Shown: positions 52,942 to 61,485, counted from the stretch's first letter. The stretch is DNA of 64,000 nucleotides from Taishania sp965247975 (GCA_965247975.1 OZ252050.1:434001-498000); one strand, 5' to 3'. Translations and numbers: made by a program. Notes: generated by a model not told the origin, from the letters alone.

Positions 52942-53979
52942 ATGCAAGAAAAGCCAAACGTACTGATCATTTATACCGGTGGAACCATCGGGATGGTCAA
53001 GGACCCGAAAACTGACGAGTTGAAGGCATTTGATTTTAATTACATGTATGAATACATACCAGAATTGAGCCGCTTAAATGTTCATTTAAAAACAGTAAGC
53101 TTTGAAAAACCGGTTGATTCATCTGAGATTAACAGAACGCATTGGTTGGAAATTGCTAAAACGGTCTTTGACAATTATTTACAATATGATGGATTTGTGG
53201 TGCTCCATGGTTCTGACACAATGGCTTACACGGCATCAGCCTTAAGTTTTATGTTGCAAGGATTAAGAAAGCCAATTATTCTCACTGGATCGCAATTGCC
53301 AATTGGAACAATTCGAACCGATGGGAAGGAAAACTTAATTACAGCCATTGAAATCGCTGCAGCAAAAAGAAACGGAGAATCTATCGTTCAGGAAGTAGCG
53401 GTTTATTTCGAGTATTCCTTGTATCGCGGTAATAGAAGTTCGAAGGTTTCTGCCAATCAATTTGAAGCATTCAAATCTCCGAATTATTCAGAATTAGCGG
53501 TTGCTGGAGTTCAGATTGCTTATAACTACAGTCAACTGTTCAGAACACATAAGAATGAGCTAGAGTTGCATGAATCAATGTCAAATCAAATTGGTTTGCT
53601 GAAAATATTTCCAGGAATCAATACAGATTTCATTCCGGGACTTTTTGATGTGAACAACATAAAAGGTTTGGTCATTGAAACCTATGGTTCTGGCAATGCC
53701 CAAAGTGATGAAAGTTTCCAACGAAATTTGGCTAAGTACATTGAATCTGGGGGAGTTGTTCTCAATATTTCTCAATGCGGTTCTGGCTCAGTAGCACAAG
53801 GAAAGTATGAAACGAGTTCCTTTTTTCACAAAATTGGTGTGATAAGCGGATTAGACATGACCACCGAAGCTGCGTTAGCGAAAATGATGTATTTGTTTGG
53901 AACGAAGGATTCACGGGAAACAATCATCCAAAAGCTAAAAGAAAGTTTAGTAGGTGAAATGACGATAGAAAGTACCTAA
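52942..53979 (+). CDS. Type I L-asparaginase
   Basis: Hydrolyses asparagine to aspartate and ammonia in the cytoplasm. The ATG at 52942 follows an in-frame TTG and gives 345 aa. Motifs: YTGGTIGMVKDPKT with nucleophile Thr, VVLHGSDTMAYTASALSF with the second Thr-Asp pair, and LTGSQLPIGTIRTDGKENL. No signal peptide is seen, fitting the AnsA type. It is a stand-alone gene, followed by the tRNA-Ser repeat region. Confidence 0.92.
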   Translation: MQEKPNVLIIYTGGTIGMVKDPKTDELKAFDFNYMYEYIPELSRLNVHLKTVSFEKPVDSSEINRTHWLEIAKTVFDNYLQYDGFVVLHGSDTMAYTASALSFMLQGLRKPIILTGSQLPIGTIRTDGKENLITAIEIAAAKRNGESIVQEVAVYFEYSLYRGNRSSKVSANQFEAFKSPNYSELAVAGVQIAYNYSQLFRTHKNELELHESMSNQIGLLKIFPGINTDFIPGLFDVNNIKGLVIETYGSGNAQSDESFQRNLAKYIESGGVVLNISQCGSGSVAQGKYETSSFFHKIGVISGLDMTTEAALAKMMYLFGTKDSRETIIQKLKESLVGEMTIEST

Positions 53980-54013
53980 GAAGTTTTTAAGCTTTGACTT
54001 TGGTAAAAGCTTT

Positions 54014-54251
54014 GATAAATCATCTGCGGAGAGAGCGGGATTGACTTCGTCGGTCTTCACTTCGTTACGGCACGAACCCTGCGTGTTCTCATCCACGCTT
54101 CTCTTATCCTTGCTGATAAATCATTTGCGGAGAGAGCGGGATTAGCTTCGCTGGTCTTCACTTCGTTACGGCACAAACCCTGCGTGTTCTCATCCACGCT
54201 TCTCTTACCCTTGCTGATAAATCATCTGCGGAGAGAGCGGGATTCGAACCC
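54014..54251 (-). repeat. 101-bp tandem repeats that copy the tRNA-Ser 3' end
   Basis: Two full copies (54014-54114 and 54115-54215) and a third partial copy that runs into the true tRNA-Ser gene (54216 onward) share one register at 101-bp spacing. Each contains the last 16 tRNA positions AATCCCGCTCTCTCCG in the minus direction, then a spacer nearly identical between copies. In the minus direction they lie immediately downstream of the tRNA. No ORF here is credible. Confidence 0.9.
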
Positions 54252-54316
54252 GCGATACACTTTTGGCGTATACACACTTTCCAGGCGTGCTCCTTCAACC
54301 ACTCGGACACCTCTCC
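54229..54316 (-). tRNA. tRNA-Ser (anticodon GGA)
   Basis: The minus strand reads GGAGAGGTGTCCGAGTGG, anticodon arm CACGCCTGGAAAGTGTG (GGA), a long variable arm around ATACGCCAAAAGTGTATC, T-arm CGGGTTCGAATCCCG, and acceptor closing with TCTCTCC and discriminator G. 88 nt; CCA is not encoded. Its 3' end is repeated in the flanking tandem array. Confidence 0.95.
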
Positions 54317-54328
54317 AATAATAGGAGG

Positions 54329-54336
54329 CAAAGCTA
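54329..54336 (-). promoter_or_regulatory. -7 promoter box TAGCTTTG for tRNA-Ser
   Basis: Exact TAnnTTTG on the minus strand, 12 bp before the mature tRNA 5' end. Confidence 0.6.
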
Positions 54337-54526
54337 GTGTTTTTTTAATTATTAGCGATGTTCTCCATAATTTTGGCTGAAAAGAGTTCATTATAAATTG
54401 TTTCCAAAAGTCAAAAGCCTTCAAATTTTAAAACATTTGGAAATTGAAGTAATTGCCTTGAAAACATTACTTCAATAAAAAATTGTACATAATTTTATTT
54501 AGAACCGTATTGTATATAAATTTTAT

Positions 54527-54534
54527 TATTTTTG
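54527..54534 (+). promoter_or_regulatory. -7 promoter box TATTTTTG for the exb operon
   Basis: Exact TAnnTTTG about 46 bp before the exbB ATG. A TTG at 54510-54512 is 14 bp away, shorter than the usual -33 spacing. The 150 bp upstream are AT-rich with no gene. Confidence 0.55.
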
Positions 54535-54580
54535 GCTAAAATTAAAAACTAAGAATTCGATTAAATTAATCTTTAAGAAC

Positions 54581-55354
54581 ATGAAAAAAATTATTAGTTC
54601 TTTTGCTATTGCAGCAATTATGACATTTGGATTTTCAAATGTAACTACAGCTCAGGAAACTCCGGCTAAAGCAGCACAGGAGCAAACATCTGAAGATGGT
54701 GCCGACAAGGCAGAAATGAGTTTGGTTCAAACCTTGAAACAAAAATACATTGAGGGAGATCCAGTTTGGATGACACCTGTATTGATTTGTTTGATCATCG
54801 GGATGGCTTTATCAATTGAGCGTATCGTTTATTTGAACCTAGCTACAATTAACACAAAGAAATTCTTAGGTGAAGTTGAATCAGCGTTGAACAATGGAGG
54901 AGTGAATGCAGCGAAAGACCTATGTAGAAATACAAGAGGGCCAATTGCATCTATTTTCTATCAAGGCCTTGATCGTGCGGACGAAGGAATCGATATGGTT
55001 GAAAAATCAGTTGTTTCTTACGGTGGCGTTCAAATGGGACTTTTGGAAAAAGGACTTTCTTGGATTTCATTGTTTATTGCACTTTCTCCAATGCTTGGAT
55101 TCCTTGGAACGGTTGTAGGGATGATTTTTGCATTCGACAAAATCGTGGAAGATGGACAAGTATCTCCAACAACAGTTGCGGGTGGTATTAAAGTGGCCTT
55201 GTTGACAACAGTATTTGGTTTGATCGCGGCAATGGTACTTCAAGTATTTTATAACTACATCGTTGCAAAAATTGACGGATTGGTTAACGAGATGGAAGAT
55301 GCTTCAATTTCGTTAGTTGATATGATGTTGAAAAACAAAGCTGCTAAAGGTTAG
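54581..55354 (+). CDS. exbB: MotA/TolQ/ExbB proton channel protein
   Basis: The 257-aa inner-membrane protein forms the proton channel with ExbD. It has an N-terminal hydrophobic, signal-like helix (1-25) and an acidic Ala-rich periplasmic stretch. Then come three membrane segments: MTPVLICLIIGMALSIERI, then LSWISLFIALSPMLGFLGTVVG, then VALLTTVFGLIAAMVLQVFY. The TolQ family signature GLLEKGLSWISLFIALSPMLG is present. It leads the operon exbB - small membrane protein - exbD - exbD. Confidence 0.9.
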   Translation: MKKIISSFAIAAIMTFGFSNVTTAQETPAKAAQEQTSEDGADKAEMSLVQTLKQKYIEGDPVWMTPVLICLIIGMALSIERIVYLNLATINTKKFLGEVESALNNGGVNAAKDLCRNTRGPIASIFYQGLDRADEGIDMVEKSVVSYGGVQMGLLEKGLSWISLFIALSPMLGFLGTVVGMIFAFDKIVEDGQVSPTTVAGGIKVALLTTVFGLIAAMVLQVFYNYIVAKIDGLVNEMEDASISLVDMMLKNKAAKG

Positions 55355-55386
55355 TCGTTTGATTGTAAACTTTTAATTCAAAAGAG

Positions 55387-55854
55387 ATGAATTCGAACAA
55401 ACTTAATTCAATAATGAACATTGTTAAGTTTGGTCTTGCTTTTATTGGTGTGATTGTATGCATGCTAATAATAAGTGGTCCAAACGGAGAACAACCAATG
55501 GCTGAGCAAGCTGCTTTCAGAGAAGGAGCTAAACTTGGTGCTGCTATTTCCTACACTGGAATATTAATGTTTGCGTGTGCTGCAGTAATTGTACTTTTCT
55601 TTATAGTTGCGCTGATTTCTAACACAAAACGTACCATTTATTCCATCATTGGGATTGTTGTGGCATTTGTGATCTATTTTGTAATCACAATGATGGGGAC
55701 TTCTGACACCAATGCAACATTGGCACTAAGAGATCCAGTTTCTGCAAGTACAATTAATACAACTTCTGCAGGGATTTATACGATAATCATTGGTTTGATT
55801 CTGTCGATATTGGCAATTTTATTAGGTCCTTTTATGGGACGATTGAGAAAATAA
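55387..55854 (+). CDS. Small four-helix membrane protein of the exb operon
   Basis: The 155-aa protein has four predicted membrane helices (MNIVKFGLAFIGVIVCMLII, YTGILMFACAAVIVLFFIV, IYSIIGIVVAFVIYFVITMM, AGIYTIIIGLILSILAILL). It sits 32 bp after exbB and 8 bp before the first exbD. I recall similar small proteins between exbB and exbD in other Flavobacteriia. It may be an accessory subunit; this is inference from position. Confidence 0.65.
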   Translation: MNSNKLNSIMNIVKFGLAFIGVIVCMLIISGPNGEQPMAEQAAFREGAKLGAAISYTGILMFACAAVIVLFFIVALISNTKRTIYSIIGIVVAFVIYFVITMMGTSDTNATLALRDPVSASTINTTSAGIYTIIIGLILSILAILLGPFMGRLRK

Positions 55855-55861
55855 GAAAATT

Positions 55862-56620
55862 ATGGCAAAGCGAGAAGCACCAGAAATTAATGCAGGTTCG
55901 ATGGCGGACATCGCCTTCTTGCTCTTGATTTTCTTTCTTGTAACAACGACGATGGACAAGGATCAAGCGTTTTTGCGCTCGATTCCAAAAAAGGTGTTAA
56001 ATCCACCACCACCGCCTCAAGTATTTGAAAGAAACATTTGTGCAATCATGGCTAATAGTAGCAATCAATTGCTTTTTAGAGGTAAGATGATGTCGAATCC
56101 AGAAGATATTTCTGAAGGTATTGTTGAATTCTACAAATACAATCAGAAAGGTAATGACTTGGCGAGTAACTTTCCAATGTATACTTGGGCAACAAAAGCT
56201 CAAATTGAAGGTGAGTTGGCGAGAGTAGAAGCCGAGATTGAGCGGATGGAATCATCCTCAAATCAATCGCAAGAGATTTTGGATTACCAATATCAAGCAC
56301 TTGATGATTGGCAGAAGAAGTATGATGCATTTAAATTGTACGGAAGGGAGAAATTGCCTGAAGTTGATTTGGCTGCGCACGTGCGTATCGAAGTGCAAAA
56401 AAACACGAGTTATGCATTGTTTACCAAAATTCATACGGAAGTGCAAGAAGCAATTCGTATTTTGAGAGATGAAGAATCAAAAAAATTATGGAATTTATCG
56501 TATGATGTAATTTCGAAGAAAGTTGACTCGGATCCAAAAGATATGGTTAGTAAAAATCAATTGGAATTGTTGAAAGTACTTTACAACGTACGAATCATCG
56601 AAGTTTCACCAAAAAAATAA
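55862..56620 (+). CDS. ExbD/TolR family protein, long form
   Basis: The 252-aa protein begins with the ExbD head INAGSMADIAFLLLIFFLVTTT (the Asp on which proton flow depends is in MADIAFLL). It then has a periplasmic domain longer than standard ExbD, with a Pro-rich NPPPPPQVF and a coiled region (GELARVEAEIERMESSSNQS). It is the first of two ExbD-like genes, 7 bp before the second. Confidence 0.88.
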   Translation: MAKREAPEINAGSMADIAFLLLIFFLVTTTMDKDQAFLRSIPKKVLNPPPPPQVFERNICAIMANSSNQLLFRGKMMSNPEDISEGIVEFYKYNQKGNDLASNFPMYTWATKAQIEGELARVEAEIERMESSSNQSQEILDYQYQALDDWQKKYDAFKLYGREKLPEVDLAAHVRIEVQKNTSYALFTKIHTEVQEAIRILRDEESKKLWNLSYDVISKKVDSDPKDMVSKNQLELLKVLYNVRIIEVSPKK

Positions 56621-56627
56621 CAAGAGT

Positions 56628-57143
56628 ATGTCTAAATTTAGAAAGAACGACAGTTCAAAAAATGCTCCAGCAATAAATACTTCTTCTTTACCAGATATTG
56701 TATTCATGTTGTTATTTTTCTTCATGGTTGCAACAACAAGTAAGGAAGTTGATCCAGCCGTGGTTGTAAATTCGCCAATTGGTGCACATACGACTGATTT
56801 AACTCCGTTTAAACAGAGATCAGAAGTCGATTTCATCTATTTGGGAAAACCAATTAATAAAGCAAGAGCTGAAGCAATGGGTGGAGCTTACGCATTATCT
56901 TTGGATAATGTTGTTGTTCCAAATGCGGATGGATTGTATACAACTACTGCTGTGCGTCAGTGGAAGTTGGATAAGTTCAATAACAAACCAAGCACGATGA
57001 AACAAACGATTGAACTTGTTATCACGTGTATCAAAGCTGATGAAAAGGCACCTACAGGGATGATTTTCGATATACGGAAAGAACTTCAAGACATAGATGC
57101 AATATCAGTTGCTTACGCTGTTAAAGACAACGGAAATATTTAA
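56628..57143 (+). CDS. exbD: ExbD/TolR family protein, short form
   Basis: 171 aa, standard ExbD length. Head INTSSLPDIVFMLLFFFMVATT contains the conserved proton-relay Asp (PDIVFML). Periplasmic domain about 50-171, lacking the long coil of its neighbour. Two ExbD-like subunits could make a mixed channel complex with ExbB that drives TonB-type proteins, such as the one at 9.1-10.0 kb. A strong terminator follows. Confidence 0.9.
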   Translation: MSKFRKNDSSKNAPAINTSSLPDIVFMLLFFFMVATTSKEVDPAVVVNSPIGAHTTDLTPFKQRSEVDFIYLGKPINKARAEAMGGAYALSLDNVVVPNADGLYTTTAVRQWKLDKFNNKPSTMKQTIELVITCIKADEKAPTGMIFDIRKELQDIDAISVAYAVKDNGNI

Positions 57144-57167
57144 ACGAATTTTAATTTTATATCATTG

Positions 57168-57198
57168 CGACCTTTCCTTTTAGGAAGGGTCGTTTTGT
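57168..57198 (+). terminator. Terminator of the exb operon
   Basis: CGACCTTTCC pairs with GGAAGGGTCG (10 bp with one G-T) around TTTTA, followed by TTTTGTTTTA. Confidence 0.92.
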
Positions 57199-57225
57199 TT
57201 TATTCACTTTTTAAATGGTTTAATC

Positions 57226-58395
57226 ATGATAAATTTTGAAGCTTATAATCCAACGAGAATTGTTTTTGGAACGAATCAACATGCTCGAATTGGTGAATTG
57301 TTGCACGGAATGCCTCAAGTAAAAAAAGTACTTGTGGCTTACGGCGGAGGAAGTATTCATCCCAACGGAGTTTATCAAAAGGTGATGAATGCTTTAGTAA
57401 ATATAGAAGTCATTGAATTTTCTGGAATTGAAGTAAATCCTGAATTTTCAACCTTAATGGGAGCTGTAGAAATTGTAAAATCTCAACACATTGATTTTAT
57501 TTTGGCAGTTGGCGGTGGCTCCGTAATCGATGGATGTAAATTTATTGCTGGTGCTTCTTTGTATGATGGTGATCCATGGGATGTATTGTTACGCAAAGAA
57601 GGTTATGTCTTTAACAAAGCACTACCTTTTGGTACAGTTTTAACACTTCCAGCTACTGGTTCAGAAGCAAATTCTGGAGCAGTGATTAGTCGTTCAGAAT
57701 TGAATCTAAAAATGACAATGGGTGGACCATTATTCTTTCCCGTTTTTTCCATTTGCGATCCAAGTGTTGTGGCAACTTTACCCAAAAGACAAATTGCCAA
57801 TGGAATTGTGGATGCATTTATGCATACTTTGGAACAATATATTACTTTTCCAACGGATAATTTATTGCAAGAACGACAAGCTGAAGCCATTCTTTCTACA
57901 TTAATAGAGATAGGTCCAAAAGTATTAGAAGACCCAAGCAATTACAAATGGGCATCCAATTTGATGTGGAGCGCAACACATGCATTGAACGGGAATTTGC
58001 GTTTAGGAGTTCCGACAGATTGGTGCACACACATGATTGGACATGAATTAACAGCATTTTACGAAATTGATCATGCACGTACATTGGCGATTATTGCTCC
58101 AAGACTTTACGAAAATCAGTTTGATAACAAGCGCGAAAAGTTAGCGCAGTTCGGAGAAAGAGTGCTAAAATTAAGTGGATCAATGGATCAAATAGCGCGG
58201 GAATCAATCGTGAAAATGGAGGCGTTTTTTCAATCACTTGGCATAGAAACAAGGGTTTCCAACTATACGAAAGACTATGATTGGTTAGCGGAAAAAATTA
58301 GATTAAGGTTTGAGGAAAGAAATTGGTTGGCAATGGGTGAGCGAGGAGCAATTACCCCAACCGATGTTGAGAAAATTGTCCTCGCATCTATATAG
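57226..58395 (+). CDS. Iron-containing alcohol dehydrogenase (YqhD/BDH-like)
   Basis: NAD(P)H-dependent group III dehydrogenase reducing aldehydes to alcohols or the reverse. The 389-aa length is normal. Motifs: VAYGGGSIHPNGV, VGGGSVIDGCKFIA (nucleotide binding), LPATGSEANSGAVIS, and the metal-ligand set in DAFMHTLEQYI and HMIGHELTAFYEIDHARTL. The GGGS-I-x-x-N-G pattern is closest to YqhD/butanol dehydrogenases, which favour NADPH. Stand-alone gene after the exb terminator. Confidence 0.92.
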   Translation: MINFEAYNPTRIVFGTNQHARIGELLHGMPQVKKVLVAYGGGSIHPNGVYQKVMNALVNIEVIEFSGIEVNPEFSTLMGAVEIVKSQHIDFILAVGGGSVIDGCKFIAGASLYDGDPWDVLLRKEGYVFNKALPFGTVLTLPATGSEANSGAVISRSELNLKMTMGGPLFFPVFSICDPSVVATLPKRQIANGIVDAFMHTLEQYITFPTDNLLQERQAEAILSTLIEIGPKVLEDPSNYKWASNLMWSATHALNGNLRLGVPTDWCTHMIGHELTAFYEIDHARTLAIIAPRLYENQFDNKREKLAQFGERVLKLSGSMDQIARESIVKMEAFFQSLGIETRVSNYTKDYDWLAEKIRLRFEERNWLAMGERGAITPTDVEKIVLASI

Positions 58396-58399
58396 TTTT

Positions 58400-59617
58400 T
58401 TACATATTCAACTTTTTCTTCATCGCATCAGATACTCCATTTTTATGAAGGTAAATGTTGATTGTTTTTAGTTTGAAATAGTTTTCTGAAACATACAAAT
58501 AGCCTTTTGGATAGTTGCTAGTTCCCCAAGAATTTTTAACTAAAAAGTAATTCGTTCCATTTTGATCTTTGTACAATCCAACGATGTGCATTCCGTGATC
58601 ATCTGTAGTTGTTTTACCGTCATATCCCGCTTGACGCATTTCTGGAGTTACAGTTACTTCTTTCACAGGCGATTTGAATGCATCCGATTTGCGGTCCGCT
58701 CCTCCATCCGAAAAATTCTTGTTGTCCTTACCGGCCACTTGAATGGTTGACATATCTTCTGGTACGATTCCGAGACCATTCTTGAACGAGAATCCTTTTT
58801 CTGACACATCAGCTCCCCACGCCAAAGTATAGCCATTTTTTAGTGCATATTCACACGCTTTGTATAATTCATCCAAAGGAACATTGTAACTTTCGCCCCA
58901 AGCCCAATTGTCAGGAATCTCTAACATGCATTTTTGCCATTCTTCGTGGTTTGTAAATGAAGTCAAAGAAACATAATCATCCATGTTCAAACCGATGGAT
59001 TTTGCATACGATTTTGGCGTATATTTTTTTCCTTTATAATCAAATTCTGTAATGTCTTTTCCTAAGTAAGCATCTAAAATACTGTTGGTTGCTGTTTTCC
59101 AAGAAGTACTCATTTCAGCACCACGTAAGGATTTCATGCTTTCCAAAACGCCTTGAACAGCACCGTTTAATACTGCAAAAAGCTCACTGTGATTGTGTTC
59201 ATCACTTCCATAGTTTAACCCTTTGTAAATTTCTTCAGGAACAATTCCATAACGACGAATCACATATGGAATGTCGTGAAAAGCACCACCTTCTGAGAAA
59301 TTGATTTTTCCATCCATTCGGATGTATTTATCGATTTTACTTTCATACGCTTTCCGAACAATAAACATTTCCGAAAGAATGTCTGGGTTTTTTGACCCCA
59401 TGCGAATTAATTCTGATTCAAAAAATGAGAGGGCAGAGAAACTCCAGCATGTACCTGTGTTTCCTTGACTTTGAACGGGCGTTGTTTCCAAATGAGCGAC
59501 TTTTGTGAACTTGTAGTCACTGTCTTCGGCATTTTTTGTTGGCTCGCTATAACCAAATTGTCCGAATGATAAATAAGTAATAGTGATTGAAACAAAGGAG
59601 AATAATATTTTTTTCAT
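58400..59617 (-). CDS. Secreted C1 papain-family peptidase (bleomycin hydrolase-like)
   Basis: The ATG at 59617 gives a signal peptide (MKKILFSFVSITITYLSFGQ) and 405 aa; the open frame to 59779 only adds a random leader. Triad: Q51 and C57 in QSQGNTGTCWSFSALSFFE, H341 in TTDDHGMHIVG, N362 in LVKNSWG. The insertions between Cys and His and the overall size resemble the bleomycin hydrolase (C1B) group rather than classic papain, but unlike those cytoplasmic aminopeptidases this one is exported. It is convergent with the alcohol dehydrogenase. Confidence 0.88.
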   Translation of the reverse strand: MKKILFSFVSITITYLSFGQFGYSEPTKNAEDSDYKFTKVAHLETTPVQSQGNTGTCWSFSALSFFESELIRMGSKNPDILSEMFIVRKAYESKIDKYIRMDGKINFSEGGAFHDIPYVIRRYGIVPEEIYKGLNYGSDEHNHSELFAVLNGAVQGVLESMKSLRGAEMSTSWKTATNSILDAYLGKDITEFDYKGKKYTPKSYAKSIGLNMDDYVSLTSFTNHEEWQKCMLEIPDNWAWGESYNVPLDELYKACEYALKNGYTLAWGADVSEKGFSFKNGLGIVPEDMSTIQVAGKDNKNFSDGGADRKSDAFKSPVKEVTVTPEMRQAGYDGKTTTDDHGMHIVGLYKDQNGTNYFLVKNSWGTSNYPKGYLYVSENYFKLKTINIYLHKNGVSDAMKKKLNM

Positions 59618-60288
59618 GTTAAATAAATTTGAATAAAGGTAGTAAATTTTGAAAGAAAATTGGGGTTTTAAGTTCAAAGTGAGTGTTGGATTGAGCTTTG
59701 TTTTTTGCAATGAAATGCTTTTTTTCAAAATGGTTGTGTGGTGTAATGAGTAAGTTAACTTTCCTGTTCCGATAGCCATCCGAATCGGGACAAGCTGTCG
59801 CTGTCTGGGGTGGTGGTAATATTACCCTCGAATTTATTCCAACGGTTATTATGTAAATTGTCTGAATGAATTGATTGTTTTGTTTTGAGAAAATGAGTAA
59901 TTAAAATGAATTAGATCATTCAAAATCAGGTAATTGATTTTCTGGGGTAAATTGGCAAAATTACCAACGCGTTGGTAATATTACCCTCGATTTTATCTCA
60001 GGGTTTTATAGAAATTACCTAATTGAATTAATTATTTTGTTTTGAGAAAATGAGTAATCAAAATGAATAAGACCATTCAAAATCAAGTAATTGAATATCT
60101 GAGGTAAATTGGCCAAATTACCAACGCGTTGGTAATATTACCCCCAAGATTTGCTCTTCTGCAATGTTGGACAGTTTAAAATTTTTAAATTTTCCGAAAC
60201 GCCAATAATTCATAGTAAAGTCTAAGAATCAAAAATCAATCTACGTTTTTTCAATTATAACTTGTAATTTCGAGGAAACAAAAAATCA
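59618..60288. other. 670-bp noncoding region with hairpin and tandem repeats
   Basis: No credible ORF. From left: AT-rich leader of the peptidase gene; hairpin TTCCGAT/ATCGGGA (59767-59790) followed by AAGCTGTCGCTG (59792-59803, also at 8940-8951); then the 158-bp tandem repeats listed separately; then about 140 bp of AT-rich sequence before xseB. Confidence 0.7.
59814..60146. repeat. 158-bp tandem repeats with 20-nt perfect palindrome
   Basis: TGGTAATATTACC starts at 59814, 59973 and 60130 (periods 159 and 157), giving two full copies and the start of a third. The first two copies end with the perfect palindrome ATTACCAACGCGTTGGTAAT (59960-59979, 60117-60136), which overlaps GGTAATATTACC, itself a 12-nt palindrome, so alternative hairpins compete. 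The middle of each unit shares TTTTGTTTTGAGAAAATGAG and CATTCAAAATCA-type segments. No stops-free frame is shared. Confidence 0.9.
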
Positions 60289-60483
60289 ATGAGCAAAGAA
60301 AATAAGTACAACGAAGCGTTCGATGAATTGCAGAAAATTGTGGCCGATTTGGAGGATGGAGAAATTTCTGTTGACGACCTTGCGCTGAAAATCAAGCGAG
60401 CTTCGGAGTTGATTCAATTTTGCAAAAAGAAACTGACTTCAACAGAAGAGGACGTATCTGCTATATTGAAAGAATTGGAATAA
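60289..60483 (+). CDS. xseB: Exodeoxyribonuclease VII small subunit
   Basis: The 64-aa helical protein (KYNEAFDELQKIVADLEDGE...LIQFCKKKLTSTEEDV) matches XseB, which forms the coiled partner of XseA in exonuclease VII, a single-strand DNA exonuclease. Characteristic are the A-x-x-x-L-x-x-I-V-x-x-L-E-x-G-E start and the C-K-x-x-L-x-x-A/T-E end. xseA is not in the window; normally it is adjacent. The small overlap-free spacing to the convergent SCO gene is 0 bp. Confidence 0.92.
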   Translation: MSKENKYNEAFDELQKIVADLEDGEISVDDLALKIKRASELIQFCKKKLTSTEEDVSAILKELE

Positions 60484-61140
60484 TTATTCAGCCAAAAGTT
60501 GATCAATGTCTTTGATCAATTTGTCAACTTCGGAAATGGAAGTTCCATCATAGTAACCGCGAATACGCATTTGTTTATCTACCAAAACAAAATTGTTCGT
60601 GTGAATAAAATCACTTCCAACATCGCCTAAATTTTTAGCTTCGGCAGGTTTTAAGACAAAGAAAGACTTTCTGGCCAAATTGTATAAATCTTCTTTTTTA
60701 CCAGTCAAGAACCACCATTGATTCGCATCAGCTTTGTGTCCTTCGGCATAGCGTTTCATTTGTTCTACTGTATCAACTTCTGGATTCACGGTAAAACTCA
60801 CTATTTTAAATTCCGAATTTTTTGCATGTGCTTTTTGAACACCTTGCATTTGCGCATTCATTTTGGGACAAATGGTACCACAAGTCGTAAAGAAATATTC
60901 GGCTACAAATACTTTTCCACGCACATCCTTGTCGGTGATCGTTACATTATTTTGATTTTTAAAAGAAAATGAACCAATAGTGTGTCCCATTCCAACGCTT
61001 AAAAGTGTTGAATCAACCATTTCTGGTTCGATGTTAACAGGGTTAATGATAGGAAGTGGCTTGTCTTTTGGTTTAACCATGATATAAGTTGCGGCTATTC
61101 CCAACACCACAAAAATGGACAAAAATATAATTCGATTCAT
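60484..61140 (-). CDS. SCO1/SenC family copper chaperone-like protein
   Basis: The 218-aa protein has an N-terminal membrane anchor (residues 4-21) and a thioredoxin-like domain. Copper ligands: C87 and C91 in FFTTCGTICPKMNAQM and H180 in GSDFIHTNNFVLVDKQMR. SCO proteins deliver copper to the CuA site of cytochrome oxidase or act as thiol oxidoreductases. No oxidase genes are adjacent, so the partner is outside the window. Confidence 0.93.
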   Translation of the reverse strand: MNRIIFLSIFVVLGIAATYIMVKPKDKPLPIINPVNIEPEMVDSTLLSVGMGHTIGSFSFKNQNNVTITDKDVRGKVFVAEYFFTTCGTICPKMNAQMQGVQKAHAKNSEFKIVSFTVNPEVDTVEQMKRYAEGHKADANQWWFLTGKKEDLYNLARKSFFVLKPAEAKNLGDVGSDFIHTNNFVLVDKQMRIRGYYDGTSISEVDKLIKDIDQLLAE

Positions 61141-61228
61141 GATGTAAAATTACACTTAACGAAACGAAAAATTAGTGACAAAAATCAGTTATTGATTTTG
61201 AAATTGAAATTTTTTAACAAATGAATAC

Positions 61229-61261
61229 AAAAAAGCCGAAATCAACTTCTCGATTTCGGCT
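61229..61261 (-). terminator. Terminator of the dodecin gene
   Basis: AGCCGAAATC (61234-61243) and GATTTCGGCT (61252-61261) form a 10-bp stem, followed in the minus direction by six Ts, 20 bp after the dodecin stop. Confidence 0.93.
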
Positions 61262-61281
61262 GAAAATGAATTAATTTAGGA

Positions 61282-61485
61282 TTAACGCTCCAATTTGAAT
61301 GTAATTTTCATATTCAAACGGTACTCTTCAATTTTTCCGTCTTTTACAGTACAACTTTGATCTTGCACATAAACCGAACTAATTCCTTTAATCGTTTTTG
61401 CTGCTTCAGATACTGCTGTCGCTGCTGCATCTTCCCAACTTTTAGTTGAGCTAGCCATTACTTCAATTACTTTTAAAACTGCCAT
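61282..61485 (-). CDS. Dodecin family flavin-binding protein
   Basis: The 67-aa protein matches dodecin, a dodecamer that stores flavins or coenzyme A: MAVLKVIEVMASSTKSWEDA, then GISSVYVQDQSCTVKDGKIE, then YRLNMKITFKLE. The typical flavin-stacking Trp is present (W17, SWED). It lies 27 bp after the DUF937-like gene on the same strand and has its own terminator. Confidence 0.93.
   Translation of the reverse strand: MAVLKVIEVMASSTKSWEDAAATAVSEAAKTIKGISSVYVQDQSCTVKDGKIEEYRLNMKITFKLER

Noticed and set aside
54014..54251. Attachment site of an integrated mobile element
   Set aside because: The tRNA 3'-end copies are in tandem 101 bp apart with nothing between them but spacer and there is no integrase; simple duplication fits better.
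54158..54424. 88-aa frame on the minus strand over tRNA-Ser
   Set aside because: It runs through the tRNA gene and its tandem repeats, which explain the sequence completely.
59814..60146. CRISPR array
   Set aside because: Only two and a half units of about 158 bp, with no short constant repeat alternating with unique spacers and no cas genes.
60289..60483. Possible spurious short ORF rather than xseB
   Set aside because: The helical pattern and conserved ends match XseB, so I kept it despite the absence of xseA.
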